Origin: Sunxiuqinia sp963677175
GTDB lineage: Bacteria; Bacteroidota; Bacteroidia; Bacteroidales; Prolixibacteraceae
Direction of reading: 5' to 3'
NCBI GenBank assembly: GCA_963677175.2
Contig: CAXXES010000001.1
Coordinates: forward strand, 434,001-498,000
Length of the DNA stretch: 64,000 bases
The notes beneath the pieces are model-generated. The model was not told the DNA's origin. It saw only the letters and a list, made by a program, of their open reading frames with translations, and did not search any database. Position 1 is the stretch's first letter. The number at the start of each line of letters is the position of its first letter. The position numbers were made by a program, and so were the translations under genes. Below are positions 52,535-61,768 of this stretch, one piece after another.

Positions 52535-53869
52535 ATGCCTACCAGCAGACGAACCTTCATTAAAAAAACAAGCGCCGTAGCACTTGGCGCAGCATCCATT
52601 CCCACATTTTCAAACTATCTGAGCGGAGCCGTCGCTCCCTCCGACCAGGTGAACGTAGCCCTGATTGGCTGCCGCAACATGGGCTTCGGCATTTTACAAC
52701 ACCACCTGAATTTGCCGGGAGTAAACTGTGTTGCCCTGTGCGACATTGACAAAAATGTACTGGAAGAAAAGGCCGGCATCGTTTCGCGCGATTTCGGACA
52801 ACAACCCAAATTGTATGGCGACTTCCGCAAAGTGCTCGAGAATAAAGACATTGATGCCGTAATTGTGGGAACACCGGACCACTGGCACTGCCTGCCAACC
52901 ATTTATGCCCTCCAGGCCGGCAAGGATGTGTATGTGGAAAAACCTATGGCCAACAGCATTGAAGAATGTAACCTGATGGTGAAAGCGGCCAAACGCTACA
53001 ACAAACAGTTTGTTCAGGTGGGGCAACAACAACGCAGCGGACAACATTGGAACCAAATCAACCAGTTGATCAAAGAAGGACGGATTGGCAAGCTTCGGAA
53101 AACAAACATCTGGGGCAATTTTAACTACGGCATTGGTCAGCTGAAAAAGCCTGACACAGCTGTTCCGGCAGGTGTTGATTTCGACATGTGGCTGGGACCC
53201 GCCAAAAAGCGTTCGTTCAACCCCACCCGCTTTCATGGCAGCTGGCGCATGTTTTGGGACTATGGCGGCGGACTGGTTACCGATTGGGGTGTCCACCTGA
53301 TTGACATGGCTTTTTGGGCGAAAGACATCAGCACACCACCCAAAAGCATCATGGCCTCGGGCGGCAACTTGTCGTTTTTCGACCACAACCACGAAACGTT
53401 TGACACCATGTCGGTTATTTTTCAGTTTGATGACGACTATACAGTCACCTGGGAACACACCGCCGGCACCCAAAACGGGCCGTGGAACCAAAACTATGGG
53501 CTGGCGTTTGTAGGCGATCTGGGAACCATCGTTGCCGATCGCAGCGGCTTCAAACTGTTGCCGGAGTGGGACAACGATAAAAAAGCCGGCAAAACCAAGC
53601 CGATGGAAAAGCAAGTACAGGGAGAGAACCATGCCGGGCATGTACAGAATTTTGTACAGTGTATTCGCAGCCGCGAACAACCGGTTTGCACGCCGGAAAT
53701 CGGCCGAGCAGTCGCCGTAGCAGCACACAGCGCCAACATTGCCATTCGCTCAGGTGCAGGACTCCTGCACTGGGATGACCAACAAGGCCGGTTTAGCAAC
53801 AGCGAGGCAGCTAACGCGTACGTCGTTCCGGAATACCGTGTACCATGGAAGCTTCCGGAGGTGTCGTGA
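52535..53869 (+). CDS. Gfo/Idh/MocA oxidoreductase with Tat signal
   Basis: 444 residues. The N-terminal twin-arginine signal (TSRRTFIKKTSAVALGAAS, about 2-20) indicates export. The Rossmann fold has VALIGCRNMGFG (about 41-52), VYVEKPMAN holds the catalytic Lys of the EKP motif, and GGGLVTDWGVHLIDM carries the DxxxH segment. It is an NAD(P)-dependent sugar or cyclitol dehydrogenase family member. It likely shares the transcript of the sugar kinase. The substrate is unknown. Confidence 0.9.
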   Translation: MPTSRRTFIKKTSAVALGAASIPTFSNYLSGAVAPSDQVNVALIGCRNMGFGILQHHLNLPGVNCVALCDIDKNVLEEKAGIVSRDFGQQPKLYGDFRKVLENKDIDAVIVGTPDHWHCLPTIYALQAGKDVYVEKPMANSIEECNLMVKAAKRYNKQFVQVGQQQRSGQHWNQINQLIKEGRIGKLRKTNIWGNFNYGIGQLKKPDTAVPAGVDFDMWLGPAKKRSFNPTRFHGSWRMFWDYGGGLVTDWGVHLIDMAFWAKDISTPPKSIMASGGNLSFFDHNHETFDTMSVIFQFDDDYTVTWEHTAGTQNGPWNQNYGLAFVGDLGTIVADRSGFKLLPEWDNDKKAGKTKPMEKQVQGENHAGHVQNFVQCIRSREQPVCTPEIGRAVAVAAHSANIAIRSGAGLLHWDDQQGRFSNSEAANAYVVPEYRVPWKLPEVS

Positions 53870-53912
53870 GTGAAGGAAGGATAGATGGATGGAAGGGTTG
53901 AAGAAAGGTGCC

Positions 53913-54818
53913 TCAAGGTCGGCTTTTTTGCCCCAGACGCGATTTGCTTACTGAGATGATCAACACCCCAATAATAGTTATGCCTCCTCCAATCAGTTGG
54001 TGAGGCAATGGCAAGGTTTGAAAGTAAAGGTAACTTCCGAGCAAAACAAAAACGCCTTTCAGACTTTGGACAATCGAAGACTTGGACACTTCGATGTAGC
54101 GAAACGAGTAATAAATGGCAAGGATGGCCAGGAAAGGCCCCAGCGTTGCACCTACGGCAATGTTGATCAAAGCCCGCGTCGGTATTACAAACGACTGTCC
54201 GTAAATAAAAAACATGATCAGGGAAAACACAAACAACCAAGCCACCCGGTTGGTGATCAGCAATTCGGGAGTGATCGTTTTGACATTCATTTTGACCACC
54301 AGCGAGGCCGTAGCCGCAAAGATCGCGTTGATCAGAACGATGCCGGTTCCCGGGATAAACAGATCAGACAAGGTGGTGCCTCCCTGGTAACTGATTATAA
54401 ATGCACCAATCAGTGCCAATCCTGCGCCAAATGATTCGAGCCAGGTAAAACGCTCGTGTAAAAACACAATGCCCATGCCTGTCAGGATGACCGGGAACAG
54501 GTTGCCAATAAACGAGGTGACAGCCGGATCGGGAATGATCTGGACGGACAGAAAAAAGCTGGTTGTGGTCAGGATTTCCAGAATACCCAGCAAGCCCAAA
54601 ATTCGCCACTGTCGTTTCGACAAGTGCGCAATAGCCCGATGGCTTCCTGTTTTGAAAAGCCAGGCCACACTCAACACCAGCGCAATGAAAAACCAGTAAA
54701 CGCCAAACTGCGCCAGGTGCACTTCGTTTAATGCTGCCTTGCTGAAAATATAAATGTTGGAAAAAGCAATCGTGGCGATGGCAGCAAAAAGGTATCCTTT
54801 AAACCGGTCTGACTTCAT
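53913..54818 (-). CDS. EamA/DMT-family transporter
   Basis: A 301-residue membrane protein with ten helices as two EamA repeats (first about 8-140, with FLHERFTWLESFGAGLALIG; second about 150-290, with KSSIVQSLKGVFVLLGSYL). It belongs to the drug/metabolite transporter superfamily; the substrate is not predictable. A TATCTTTG box lies four bases before the start codon. It is convergent with the upstream oxidoreductase and divergent from the YeeE gene. Confidence 0.9.
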   Translation of the reverse strand: MKSDRFKGYLFAAIATIAFSNIYIFSKAALNEVHLAQFGVYWFFIALVLSVAWLFKTGSHRAIAHLSKRQWRILGLLGILEILTTTSFFLSVQIIPDPAVTSFIGNLFPVILTGMGIVFLHERFTWLESFGAGLALIGAFIISYQGGTTLSDLFIPGTGIVLINAIFAATASLVVKMNVKTITPELLITNRVAWLFVFSLIMFFIYGQSFVIPTRALINIAVGATLGPFLAILAIYYSFRYIEVSKSSIVQSLKGVFVLLGSYLYFQTLPLPHQLIGGGITIIGVLIISVSKSRLGQKSRP

Positions 54819-54822
54819 GCGG

Positions 54823-54830
54823 CAAAGATA
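54823..54830 (-). promoter_or_regulatory. -7 promoter box abutting the EamA start codon
   Basis: Minus-strand TATCTTTG fits TAnnTTTG and is separated from the ATG by only four bases, which would give a leaderless mRNA if functional. Confidence 0.35.
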
Positions 54831-54969
54831 AGAAAGAGCGGGAATTTGGTACGGAAGGCAACTAAAAAAACGATCGGCTTCAGTCCTTTTTTATGTGACA
54901 TCAATCACTTACCCAATCTTCAAAAAATCCTATATTGGCCCTCCTGAAACCAACTCACTTTTTTCGATT

Positions 54970-55983
54970 ATGACTATCTTAATTCTCATTCTTGGATTTC
55001 TGTTTGGCGCATCTCTGCAATATGCCAGCCTCAATAAATACAACGTAATCAGTGGCATGGCCACGCTCGAAAATTTAACCGTCGCCAAAGCCATTGCAAT
55101 GGCCATTGGAGTCGGCATCATTCTGGTAAATCTTGAAATTGGGCTTGGACTGGCAACCTACCATGTGAAGCCATTTTTACTGGGTGGCGTGATGCTGGGC
55201 GGATTAATCTTTGGCATTGGAATGGCTATTTTGGGTTATTGCCCGGGTACCTTGGCTGTTTCGCTGGGCGAAGGATCACTCGATGCCTTAACGGGAATTA
55301 TCGGTGGTTTGCTTGGCGGACTATTTTACACCTTGGTCGTGCCATCCATTCAGCCAATGTTAGGGCCAAACCTGGGCTCGATTTCCCTGTTCTCTCTGGT
55401 TGGTCATCAACCGCTGATCTTTTACCTGTTACTGTTTGTTTTGGGAGCAGCCTTTATTGCTGCGGCCTTTGGTGTTCACAAACTGGAGAAAACAAGTAAC
55501 AAAAAGTGGATTCTCGCGGGCATTGCTTTGGCTGTGCTGAACACCATCGTATTCTCGGAGATCACTTTTGACCGGCCCATTGGTGCCTCAACCACCTACC
55601 CTTATCTGGCCGATATGCTGACAGGAACAACCGCCAACGCCTATTTCGAAAACATCAAAGGACCCGGAAGCTGGGAATTGATTTTCCTGGCCGGAGCGCT
55701 CATTTCGGGCCTTGTTCTTTCGCTGCTGCGCAAGGATTTTAAACTAATCTTAATTCACGAGAACTGGAAAAAATACAAAGGCACCTCAGCTGGTAGCCGG
55801 ATTGTCTGGGCACTGACCGGCGGTTTCATTATGGTGTTTGGCGCGCGGATGGCTGGTGGCTGCACGAGCGGTCATATTGTTTCGGGCGGAATGCAACTGG
55901 CTTTAAGCAGCCTGGTTTTTGCGGTGTTTGTCTTTGCCGGGCTACTGACCACCGGAAGGCTTTTCTACAAAATGAAACGGTGA
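54970..55983 (+). CDS. YeeE/YedE-family transporter (thiosulfate/sulfur transport-like)
   Basis: About 337 residues from the ATG at 54970. About nine or ten helices lie in two pseudo-repeats, each with the family cysteine motif: GYCPGTLAVSLGEG (about 93-106) and AGGCTSGHIVSGGMQLALSS near 295-314. In TsuA these cysteines pass thiosulfate through the membrane. Conservation of both motifs suggests a working sulfur-compound importer. A DUF-type hypothetical gene converges from the other side. Confidence 0.88.
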   Translation: MTILILILGFLFGASLQYASLNKYNVISGMATLENLTVAKAIAMAIGVGIILVNLEIGLGLATYHVKPFLLGGVMLGGLIFGIGMAILGYCPGTLAVSLGEGSLDALTGIIGGLLGGLFYTLVVPSIQPMLGPNLGSISLFSLVGHQPLIFYLLLFVLGAAFIAAAFGVHKLEKTSNKKWILAGIALAVLNTIVFSEITFDRPIGASTTYPYLADMLTGTTANAYFENIKGPGSWELIFLAGALISGLVLSLLRKDFKLILIHENWKKYKGTSAGSRIVWALTGGFIMVFGARMAGGCTSGHIVSGGMQLALSSLVFAVFVFAGLLTTGRLFYKMKR

Positions 55984-56008
55984 ACGGAATGTCGCCGAGC
56001 CAACCGTT

Positions 56009-56575
56009 TCAAACCAAAAGATAAAACACGAAAGGAGCTGAAGTGTTAATTTCAGCCCACACATAAGGCACATCCATTTGTTTATGGCCGACGAGGAAAG
56101 GCTGGCTGTAAACCGAAAAAGCCTTCACGCTTTTATGACCCGACAGCCAACGATGCAGGTGCCTGGTCAGCCGCGAAGTGTCGTTCTGATAATGATACTG
56201 ACTCTCCAGCCTTAGTTCCAGCCCAGCTGCTTGCCTTTTAAAATGCAAAACAGAAGAACCAACTGAATATTTCCACTTGGGATCGGAAAGCGCCGCCTGC
56301 GACAGCTGGATACGCCCTTGGTGCTTTTGCCCGGCTTCGTCGCGGATCAGCGCCAACAAATGCGGATTATCACGAATCAGTTCATATCCATCAATCCAGA
56401 TCGGCGAGCCATTTCCCTCGAAATAATGTTGCAAAAAACGTCGCGGCAAAGCAAAACACCAGACATAGGCCATCGCCATCAATTGAACAATTCTATACTG
56501 AAACGAACTTTGCCGGAGCACCGGCACCAGGTATTTCCACACCAACAGATCAAATTTTCTTCTCATGCTTTTCAC
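56009..56575 (-). CDS. Hypothetical protein
   Basis: A 188-residue protein, basic at the N-terminus, with no clear signal peptide or membrane helix beyond a weakly hydrophobic stretch (YRIVQLMAMAYVWCFALP, about 27-44). It is rich in Arg, His and Trp. No family was recognised. An alternative ATG is three codons in. It converges with the YeeE gene (25-base gap) and diverges from the DUF423 gene. Length and codon use support a real gene. Confidence 0.65.
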   Translation of the reverse strand: MKSMRRKFDLLVWKYLVPVLRQSSFQYRIVQLMAMAYVWCFALPRRFLQHYFEGNGSPIWIDGYELIRDNPHLLALIRDEAGQKHQGRIQLSQAALSDPKWKYSVGSSVLHFKRQAAGLELRLESQYHYQNDTSRLTRHLHRWLSGHKSVKAFSVYSQPFLVGHKQMDVPYVWAEINTSAPFVFYLLV

Positions 56576-56786
56576 TTTTTCTGTATGAAGTTCATGCTAA
56601 AACAGTCACCATTTCGTTAATGACTGAATCAGTCAACCAACTAAAACAACATGCTCCGGTTCATTTTGTTGAAAGGTTGATCCAATCGGACTTTTCCCAT
56701 GCGATTTCAGAAATGACAGGTAGTTTGTGTTAACAAAACTGAGGTGGGCGTGTTATTTTTACATCAATCATTTTAAAACCATACCA

Positions 56787-57167
56787 ATGAGCAAAACCAT
56801 ACTATTGACGGCTTCGGCCCTACTCGCACTGGCAGTTATCTTAGGCGCTTTTGGAGCACACGGCCTGAAGGCAAAGCTAAGTGATGACCTGATGCAAGTA
56901 TACAAAACCGGGGTGGAATACCATTTTTATCATGCGCTGGGCCTATTGATGATTGGCGTACTGTCCATCCAAATGCCATCGTCTTTAATCAGTTGGTCGG
57001 CTGTTTGCCTGACCGCCGGCATTGTAATTTTCTCCGGAAGTCTTTATGTGCTGTCCATTACCGGAATCAAATGGGTGGGTGCCATTACCCCACTTGGTGG
57101 CTTGAGCTTTATTACCGGATGGATTCTCTTGTTCGTAGCGGTTTGGAAGAAACTGCCGGTTTCCTGA
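56787..57167 (+). CDS. DUF423 membrane protein
   Basis: About 126 residues from the ATG at 56787. Four transmembrane helices carry the family pattern LGAFGAHGLKAKL (about 20-32), VEYHFYHALGLL and ITGIKWVGAITPLGGLSFI. The DUF423/YwdK family is widespread and of unknown function. It is monocistronic, followed by a strong terminator. Confidence 0.92.
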   Translation: MSKTILLTASALLALAVILGAFGAHGLKAKLSDDLMQVYKTGVEYHFYHALGLLMIGVLSIQMPSSLISWSAVCLTAGIVIFSGSLYVLSITGIKWVGAITPLGGLSFITGWILLFVAVWKKLPVS

Positions 57168-57211
57168 AAGGCAGGGCATCCATTAATCCCAATTCAAACT
57201 TTTCAGAACGT

Positions 57212-57241
57212 AAAAAAGGATGCCTTGCGACATCCTTTTTT
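57212..57241. terminator. Bidirectional terminator between DUF423 and peroxiredoxin genes
   Basis: AAAAAAGGATG / CATCCTTTTTT, perfect 11-bp arms with an 8-base loop and T runs on both strands, between convergent genes. Confidence 0.88.
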
Positions 57242-57287
57242 CGATTTACTAATCTGATCTATCTTAAACTTGTTATGGCGTATCTTT

Positions 57288-57821
57288 TTAAGCCAAGGTT
57301 GCTTGGCCCGGCTCCCAGTCACAAGGAGTCAGTTTGCCGGTTTTCAATGCTTCCAGTACGCGCAACACTTCAGGCACGTTACGTCCAATAGCCAGGTCGT
57401 TTACACTTACCCAACGGATCACTCCTTCTCCATCAAGAATAAAAGTGGCGCGGTAGGCGATCTTTTCACCAGCTTCCAAAATTCCCAAATCTTCAGCCAA
57501 CGACTTGGAAGTATCGGCCAACATGGGAAATTTCAGTTGTCTCAATCCCGGATGGTCATTTCTCCAAGCCAGGTGAACAAACTCCGAATCGGTTGAAGCA
57601 CCAATCAGGTTAGCATCTAAATTTTTAAATGACTCGTAATGATCGTTAAATCCGGTAATTTCAGTTGGGCACACAAAGGTGAAGTCCTTTGGCCACCAAA
57701 AGATCACACTCCACTTGCCTTTCAGTTCGTCGCTGGTAATGGTTTTAAATTCTTTACCTAATTCAAGCGAAACGACAGCAGTCTTTTTAAACTCAGGGAA
57801 TTTTTGTCCTATTGTTAACAT
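57288..57821 (-). CDS. Peroxiredoxin (AhpC/TSA family)
   Basis: A 177-residue thiol peroxidase. The peroxidatic Cys is in FTFVCPTEI (Cys51), the conserved Arg follows near 120, and a second Cys in TPCDWEPG near residue 168 could be the resolving Cys. It reduces peroxides using a thioredoxin-type donor. It is preceded by a well-formed -33/-7 promoter. No ahpF or oxyR is adjacent. Confidence 0.92.
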   Translation of the reverse strand: MLTIGQKFPEFKKTAVVSLELGKEFKTITSDELKGKWSVIFWWPKDFTFVCPTEITGFNDHYESFKNLDANLIGASTDSEFVHLAWRNDHPGLRQLKFPMLADTSKSLAEDLGILEAGEKIAYRATFILDGEGVIRWVSVNDLAIGRNVPEVLRVLEALKTGKLTPCDWEPGQATLA

Positions 57822-57861
57822 GATTTTTTGTTTTTAGTTGTTTGTTTAAAAATTTATGCTG

Positions 57862-57893
57862 CAAATATAGAGTCAGTCAACGGACCAATCAAA
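57862..57893 (-). promoter_or_regulatory. Promoter of the peroxiredoxin gene
   Basis: On the minus strand TTTG (57890-57893), a 20-base spacer and TATATTTG (57862-57869) form the best -33/-7 pair in the window, 40 bases before the start codon. Confidence 0.7.
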
Positions 57894-58135
57894 TTGATTT
57901 TTTTTATTTGGAATAGAAAAAAACTATTCACAAAACTGTCAAAATCCAATAGTTATCAATCCACGCTCTGGCAAGCCTTTCACCCGAAAAAACAAAAATC
58001 CACGTTGGCCATTTCATTCATAGATTAAAATGTTTGGGCAAAAGCCCGAAGAATTATATCTTTAACTGTTTTTTCGAAGCTTTCAGGCTTCCTAAAACAC
58101 GTTTTTTTACCTGAATCAATTTGAAATAATAGACT

Positions 58136-59635
58136 ATGAAGAAGCTTTCAAAAGAATCAAAGCATGTTTCGAGAAGGGCTTTTCTGGGTACTGCCGTAAC
58201 AGCGGCAGCCGGAATTACCATTCTTCCGAGCAATGTAATTGCAGGTCTTGGGCATAAAGCCCCTAGTGATAAACTGAATATCGTTGGTGTTGGTGTCGGC
58301 GGTATGGGGTTTGCTAACTTAAAGAACCTGGAATCGGAAAATATCATCGGCCTTTGCGATGTAGACTGGGGTTACACAGGCGACAATGGTGTTTTCGACC
58401 GTTTTCCAAAAGCCAAAAAGTACAAAGACTGGCGTAAAATGTATGATGAAATGGGCAACGATTTCGACGCTGTTGTGATTGCAACTGCCGACCATACCCA
58501 CGCCCTTACAGCCGCTCATGCCATTACCATGGGCAAACACGTCTATGTACAAAAACCATTGACGCACTCGGTTTACGAATCGCGCTTGCTGACCAAACTG
58601 GCCGACAAGTACAAAGTAGCCACATCAATGGGTAACCAAGGTTCATCGGGCGAAGGTGTTAACCTCACGACCGAATGGATCGCTAACGGCGAAATTGGTG
58701 AAATCACCAAAGTGGAAGCATTCACTGACCGTCCGATCTGGCCCCAGGGATTGAACACGCCTGAAAACGGACAGTGGGTTCCTGATGGTTTGGATTGGGA
58801 TCTGTTCGTCGGACCAGCTCAAATGCGTCCGTACAACGAGATTTATCACCCATGGAACTGGCGTGGCTGGTGGGATTACGGTACAGGTGCGCTTGGCGAC
58901 ATGGCTTGTCACATTTTGCACCCCGTATTTGTTGGTCTTGAATTAGGCTACCCAACAAAAGCACAGGGTAACTCAACCTTGTTGCTGCAAGACTGTGCCC
59001 CAACAGCACAATCGGTGAATCTGACTTTCCCTGAAAGGAAAGCCAAAAAGAAAATGAAAATTAAACTTCCTGAAGTTGAAGTAAACTGGTATGACGGTGG
59101 TATTAAACCGATGCTTCCTGAAGGATGGCCAGCCGGTAAAAACCCGAACGACCAAGGTGGCGGTGTTATTTTCCACGGAACCAAAGACAAACTGATCTGT
59201 GGTTGCTACGGAGTGAACCCATGGCTGTTGTCAGGTCGCGAACCTAACGCGCCTAAATTCCGTCGTCGTGTAGAAACTAGCCACGAAATGGATTGGGTAC
59301 GTGCATGTAAGGAATCGCCTGAAAACCGCATTCCTACCGCATCGGACTTCAGCGAAGCCGGACCATTCAACGAAATGGTTGTGATGGGTGTGTTGGCCGT
59401 TCGCTTGCAAAGCTTGAACAAAGAGTTGGAATGGGATGGAACAAACATGCAGTTTACCAACCTGAATGACACCGAGGAGATCAAAACAGTTATCAAAGAC
59501 GGTTTTGCCATCCACGATGGTCACCCAACCTTCAAAAAAACATGGACTGATCCTGTTCCTGCCAAAGAATTTGCGGCTGAACTGATCAAGCACACCTACC
59601 GTGCACCATGGAGCTTGCCTGACATGCCGGCATAA
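58136..59635 (+). CDS. Gfo/Idh/MocA oxidoreductase with Tat signal (paralogue 1)
   Basis: 499 residues with a twin-arginine signal (SRRAFLGTAVTAAAGITIL, about 12-30). Rossmann motif VGVGVGGMGF is near 50-59, VYVQKPLTHSVYE replaces the usual EKP by QKP but keeps the Lys, and WWDYGTGALGDMACHILH carries the catalytic-domain DxxxH. It is very similar to the next gene throughout, so the two are tandem paralogues. It is exported and probably a sugar-derivative dehydrogenase or a cofactor-retaining hydrolase. The substrate is unknown. Confidence 0.9.
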   Translation: MKKLSKESKHVSRRAFLGTAVTAAAGITILPSNVIAGLGHKAPSDKLNIVGVGVGGMGFANLKNLESENIIGLCDVDWGYTGDNGVFDRFPKAKKYKDWRKMYDEMGNDFDAVVIATADHTHALTAAHAITMGKHVYVQKPLTHSVYESRLLTKLADKYKVATSMGNQGSSGEGVNLTTEWIANGEIGEITKVEAFTDRPIWPQGLNTPENGQWVPDGLDWDLFVGPAQMRPYNEIYHPWNWRGWWDYGTGALGDMACHILHPVFVGLELGYPTKAQGNSTLLLQDCAPTAQSVNLTFPERKAKKKMKIKLPEVEVNWYDGGIKPMLPEGWPAGKNPNDQGGGVIFHGTKDKLICGCYGVNPWLLSGREPNAPKFRRRVETSHEMDWVRACKESPENRIPTASDFSEAGPFNEMVVMGVLAVRLQSLNKELEWDGTNMQFTNLNDTEEIKTVIKDGFAIHDGHPTFKKTWTDPVPAKEFAAELIKHTYRAPWSLPDMPA

Positions 59636-59671
59636 AGGATGTTTCATCCATCGGATGAATAATAATACAAG

Positions 59672-59702
59672 CGGGGTAAGATTTTTTTCTTGCCCCGTTT
59701 TA
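59672..59702 (+). terminator. Terminator between the two tandem oxidoreductase genes
   Basis: CGGGGTAAGA / TCTTGCCCCG (one G-T wobble) with a T-rich loop, followed by TTTTATTTT. It suggests that the tandem paralogues are separate transcription units. Confidence 0.75.
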
Positions 59703-59760
59703 TTTTGTATCAATTCTTACTACATTGCTTCGCACTGTTTTTAAAATAGAACCTTATACC

Positions 59761-61248
59761 ATGACATCTAAGCAAACACCAATCAGCAGACGCCATTTTC
59801 TTGGATCAACCGCAAGTGTAGCCACCGGACTAAGCATCCTTCCCAGCACGGTTATCGCGGGACTTGGACACAAAGCACCCAGCGACAAACTCAACATTGC
59901 CGGCATTGGCGTGGGTGGCATGGGCTACCGCAACCTGAAGAATATGGAGACCGAAAACATCGTGGCCCTGTGCGATGTGGACTGGAAATATGCCAACCGC
60001 AACTCCTTCCGCGAGTGGCCAACAGCTCCCCAATACAAAGACTACCGGGAGATGTTCGACAAGCAAAGCGACATTGATGCGGTCATGATTGCCACCCCTG
60101 ATCATTCGCATGCCCTGCCCGCTTTGATTGCCATGCGCAAAAGCATTCATGTGTACGTTCAGAAACCGCTAACCCACTCGGTATACGAAAGCCGGGTGCT
60201 CACGGAGGCTGCCCGCCGGTATGGCGTGGCGACTCAAATGGGCAACCAGGGAAATTCGAATGAAGGCATCCGCCAGATTTGTGAATGGATCTGGGCCGGA
60301 AAAATTGGCGACATCACCAGGGTAGATGCCTGGACCAACCGCCCCATTTGGCCGCAAGGACTGGAACGCCCGGCAAAGGAAATGCGCATTCCCAGAACGC
60401 TGGACTGGAATTTATTTTTAGGACCGGCAGCCTACCGCCCCTACAACGAAATCTATACCCCCTGGAACTGGCGCGGGTGGTGGGACTTTGGCACTGGCGC
60501 CCTGGGCGACATGGCCTGCCATATTCTCGACCCGGTATTTAAAGCGCTGAAGCTCGAATATCCCAGTTCCGTTCAGGGAAGCTCAACGCCAGCCAACACC
60601 GAATCGTGCCCCAACGCCGAAATGGTGGTTTATGAATTTCCGGTACGCGACAACCTGCCCAAGGTAGCCATGCCTCCGGTAACCGTTACCTGGTACGATG
60701 GCGGACTGATGCCCCCGCGACCCGACGAACTGCTGGAAGGAGAACCGATGGGCAACGAAAGTGGCGGATGTATTTTTTACGGCACCAAAGGAAAAATCAT
60801 GTGTGGTTCTTCCTCTGCCAACCCAACCTTACTGCCAACCCCCGAAATGGCTCATTTTGAAGAACCGGACAAAACTATCCGGCGTATTCCCAATGCCATG
60901 GAAGGCGGACACGAACAAGACTGGATCAGGGCCTGCAAGGAAACACCGCAAAACCGGGTGAAACCTTCGTCCGACTTTGATTATTCGGGCCCGTTGAACG
61001 AAATGGTGGTGATGGGTGTGTTGGCTGTCAGGCTGCAAAGCCTGCAACGAAAATTATTGTGGGACGGCCCCAACATGCGCTTTACCAACATTGGGCAAAA
61101 CGACCAACTGCGGGTTTTAGCCAAAGATGAGTTTGAAGTGGTCAACGGCGATCCACGTTTCAACAAAGACTTTGTTACCCTGCCTGCCAGGCAAATGGCC
61201 GACGAATGGATCCGGCACAACTACCGCCAGGGTTGGGAACAGATTTAA
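59761..61248 (+). CDS. Gfo/Idh/MocA oxidoreductase with Tat signal (paralogue 2)
   Basis: About 495 residues from the ATG at 59761. The twin-arginine signal is ISRRHFLGSTASVATG (about 8-23). IAGIGVGGMGYRNL is the nucleotide-binding loop, VYVQKPLTHSVYESR the QKP variant, and WWDFGTGALGDMACHILD the DxxxH segment. It shares long blocks with the preceding gene (for example GLGHKAPSDKLNI and WNWRGWWD), indicating duplication. Divergence is mostly in the middle and in the substrate-facing C-terminal half, which suggests a different substrate. Confidence 0.9.
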   Translation: MTSKQTPISRRHFLGSTASVATGLSILPSTVIAGLGHKAPSDKLNIAGIGVGGMGYRNLKNMETENIVALCDVDWKYANRNSFREWPTAPQYKDYREMFDKQSDIDAVMIATPDHSHALPALIAMRKSIHVYVQKPLTHSVYESRVLTEAARRYGVATQMGNQGNSNEGIRQICEWIWAGKIGDITRVDAWTNRPIWPQGLERPAKEMRIPRTLDWNLFLGPAAYRPYNEIYTPWNWRGWWDFGTGALGDMACHILDPVFKALKLEYPSSVQGSSTPANTESCPNAEMVVYEFPVRDNLPKVAMPPVTVTWYDGGLMPPRPDELLEGEPMGNESGGCIFYGTKGKIMCGSSSANPTLLPTPEMAHFEEPDKTIRRIPNAMEGGHEQDWIRACKETPQNRVKPSSDFDYSGPLNEMVVMGVLAVRLQSLQRKLLWDGPNMRFTNIGQNDQLRVLAKDEFEVVNGDPRFNKDFVTLPARQMADEWIRHNYRQGWEQI

Positions 61249-61281
61249 GTGAATGACGGGGATGGGTGCTGCAAATCATCT

Positions 61282-61641
61282 TTATAATTCACTTCTTATT
61301 CGTCTTTTCGAATTTGTTAACCCCATAATCGCCCAGAGCATGAAGAGAATTGATACAATCATACTTGAAACCGCCAGGGAATTGATCTTCTTCAACCCGC
61401 TCAATGCAGTGGCATTTTCTTTATGATCGATTCCTTGCGACGAAATTGTTTGGTCAAGCTCTTCGAGAAAATTGATATTTTCGCTTAAGGTCAGATTCCG
61501 TTGAGCTGATTCTCCTTCACCATTTATTGTATTGGTTTGAATATCCTTAAGATAGGTTTTAACGAATTTAAAATAGCATCCGGCCGATAATCCAATCAAT
61601 GAAATAACCAGAACGGCAATCATCAATGTGTTTTTTCTCAT
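61282..61641 (-). CDS. Small two-helix membrane protein, unknown
   Basis: About 119 residues from the ATG at 61641. An N-terminal membrane helix (TLMIAVLVISLIGLSAGCYF, about 5-24), a polar periplasmic-type segment of about 65 residues with predicted helices, and a second membrane helix (VSSMIVSILFMLWAIMGL, about 90-107). The layout recalls the sensory part of chemoreceptors without the signalling domain. No family was recognised. Confidence 0.6.
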   Translation of the reverse strand: MRKNTLMIAVLVISLIGLSAGCYFKFVKTYLKDIQTNTINGEGESAQRNLTLSENINFLEELDQTISSQGIDHKENATALSGLKKINSLAVSSMIVSILFMLWAIMGLTNSKRRIRSEL

Positions 61642-61768
61642 TTTATGGGTTTTTATAGCAATACATCCTTGTATTGTCGTTATAAACGACAACCAACTAA
61701 CTCCTCGTCACGCTGTCCTCTCTCCTCCATTTTGTCTGGATTACATCCTAAGGTGTAAAACTGTTAGA

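Noticed and set aside
52694..53728. Open frame of about 340 codons opposite the first Gfo/Idh/MocA gene
   Set aside because: The opposite strand encodes a complete Tat-exported enzyme; the antisense translation has no family resemblance.
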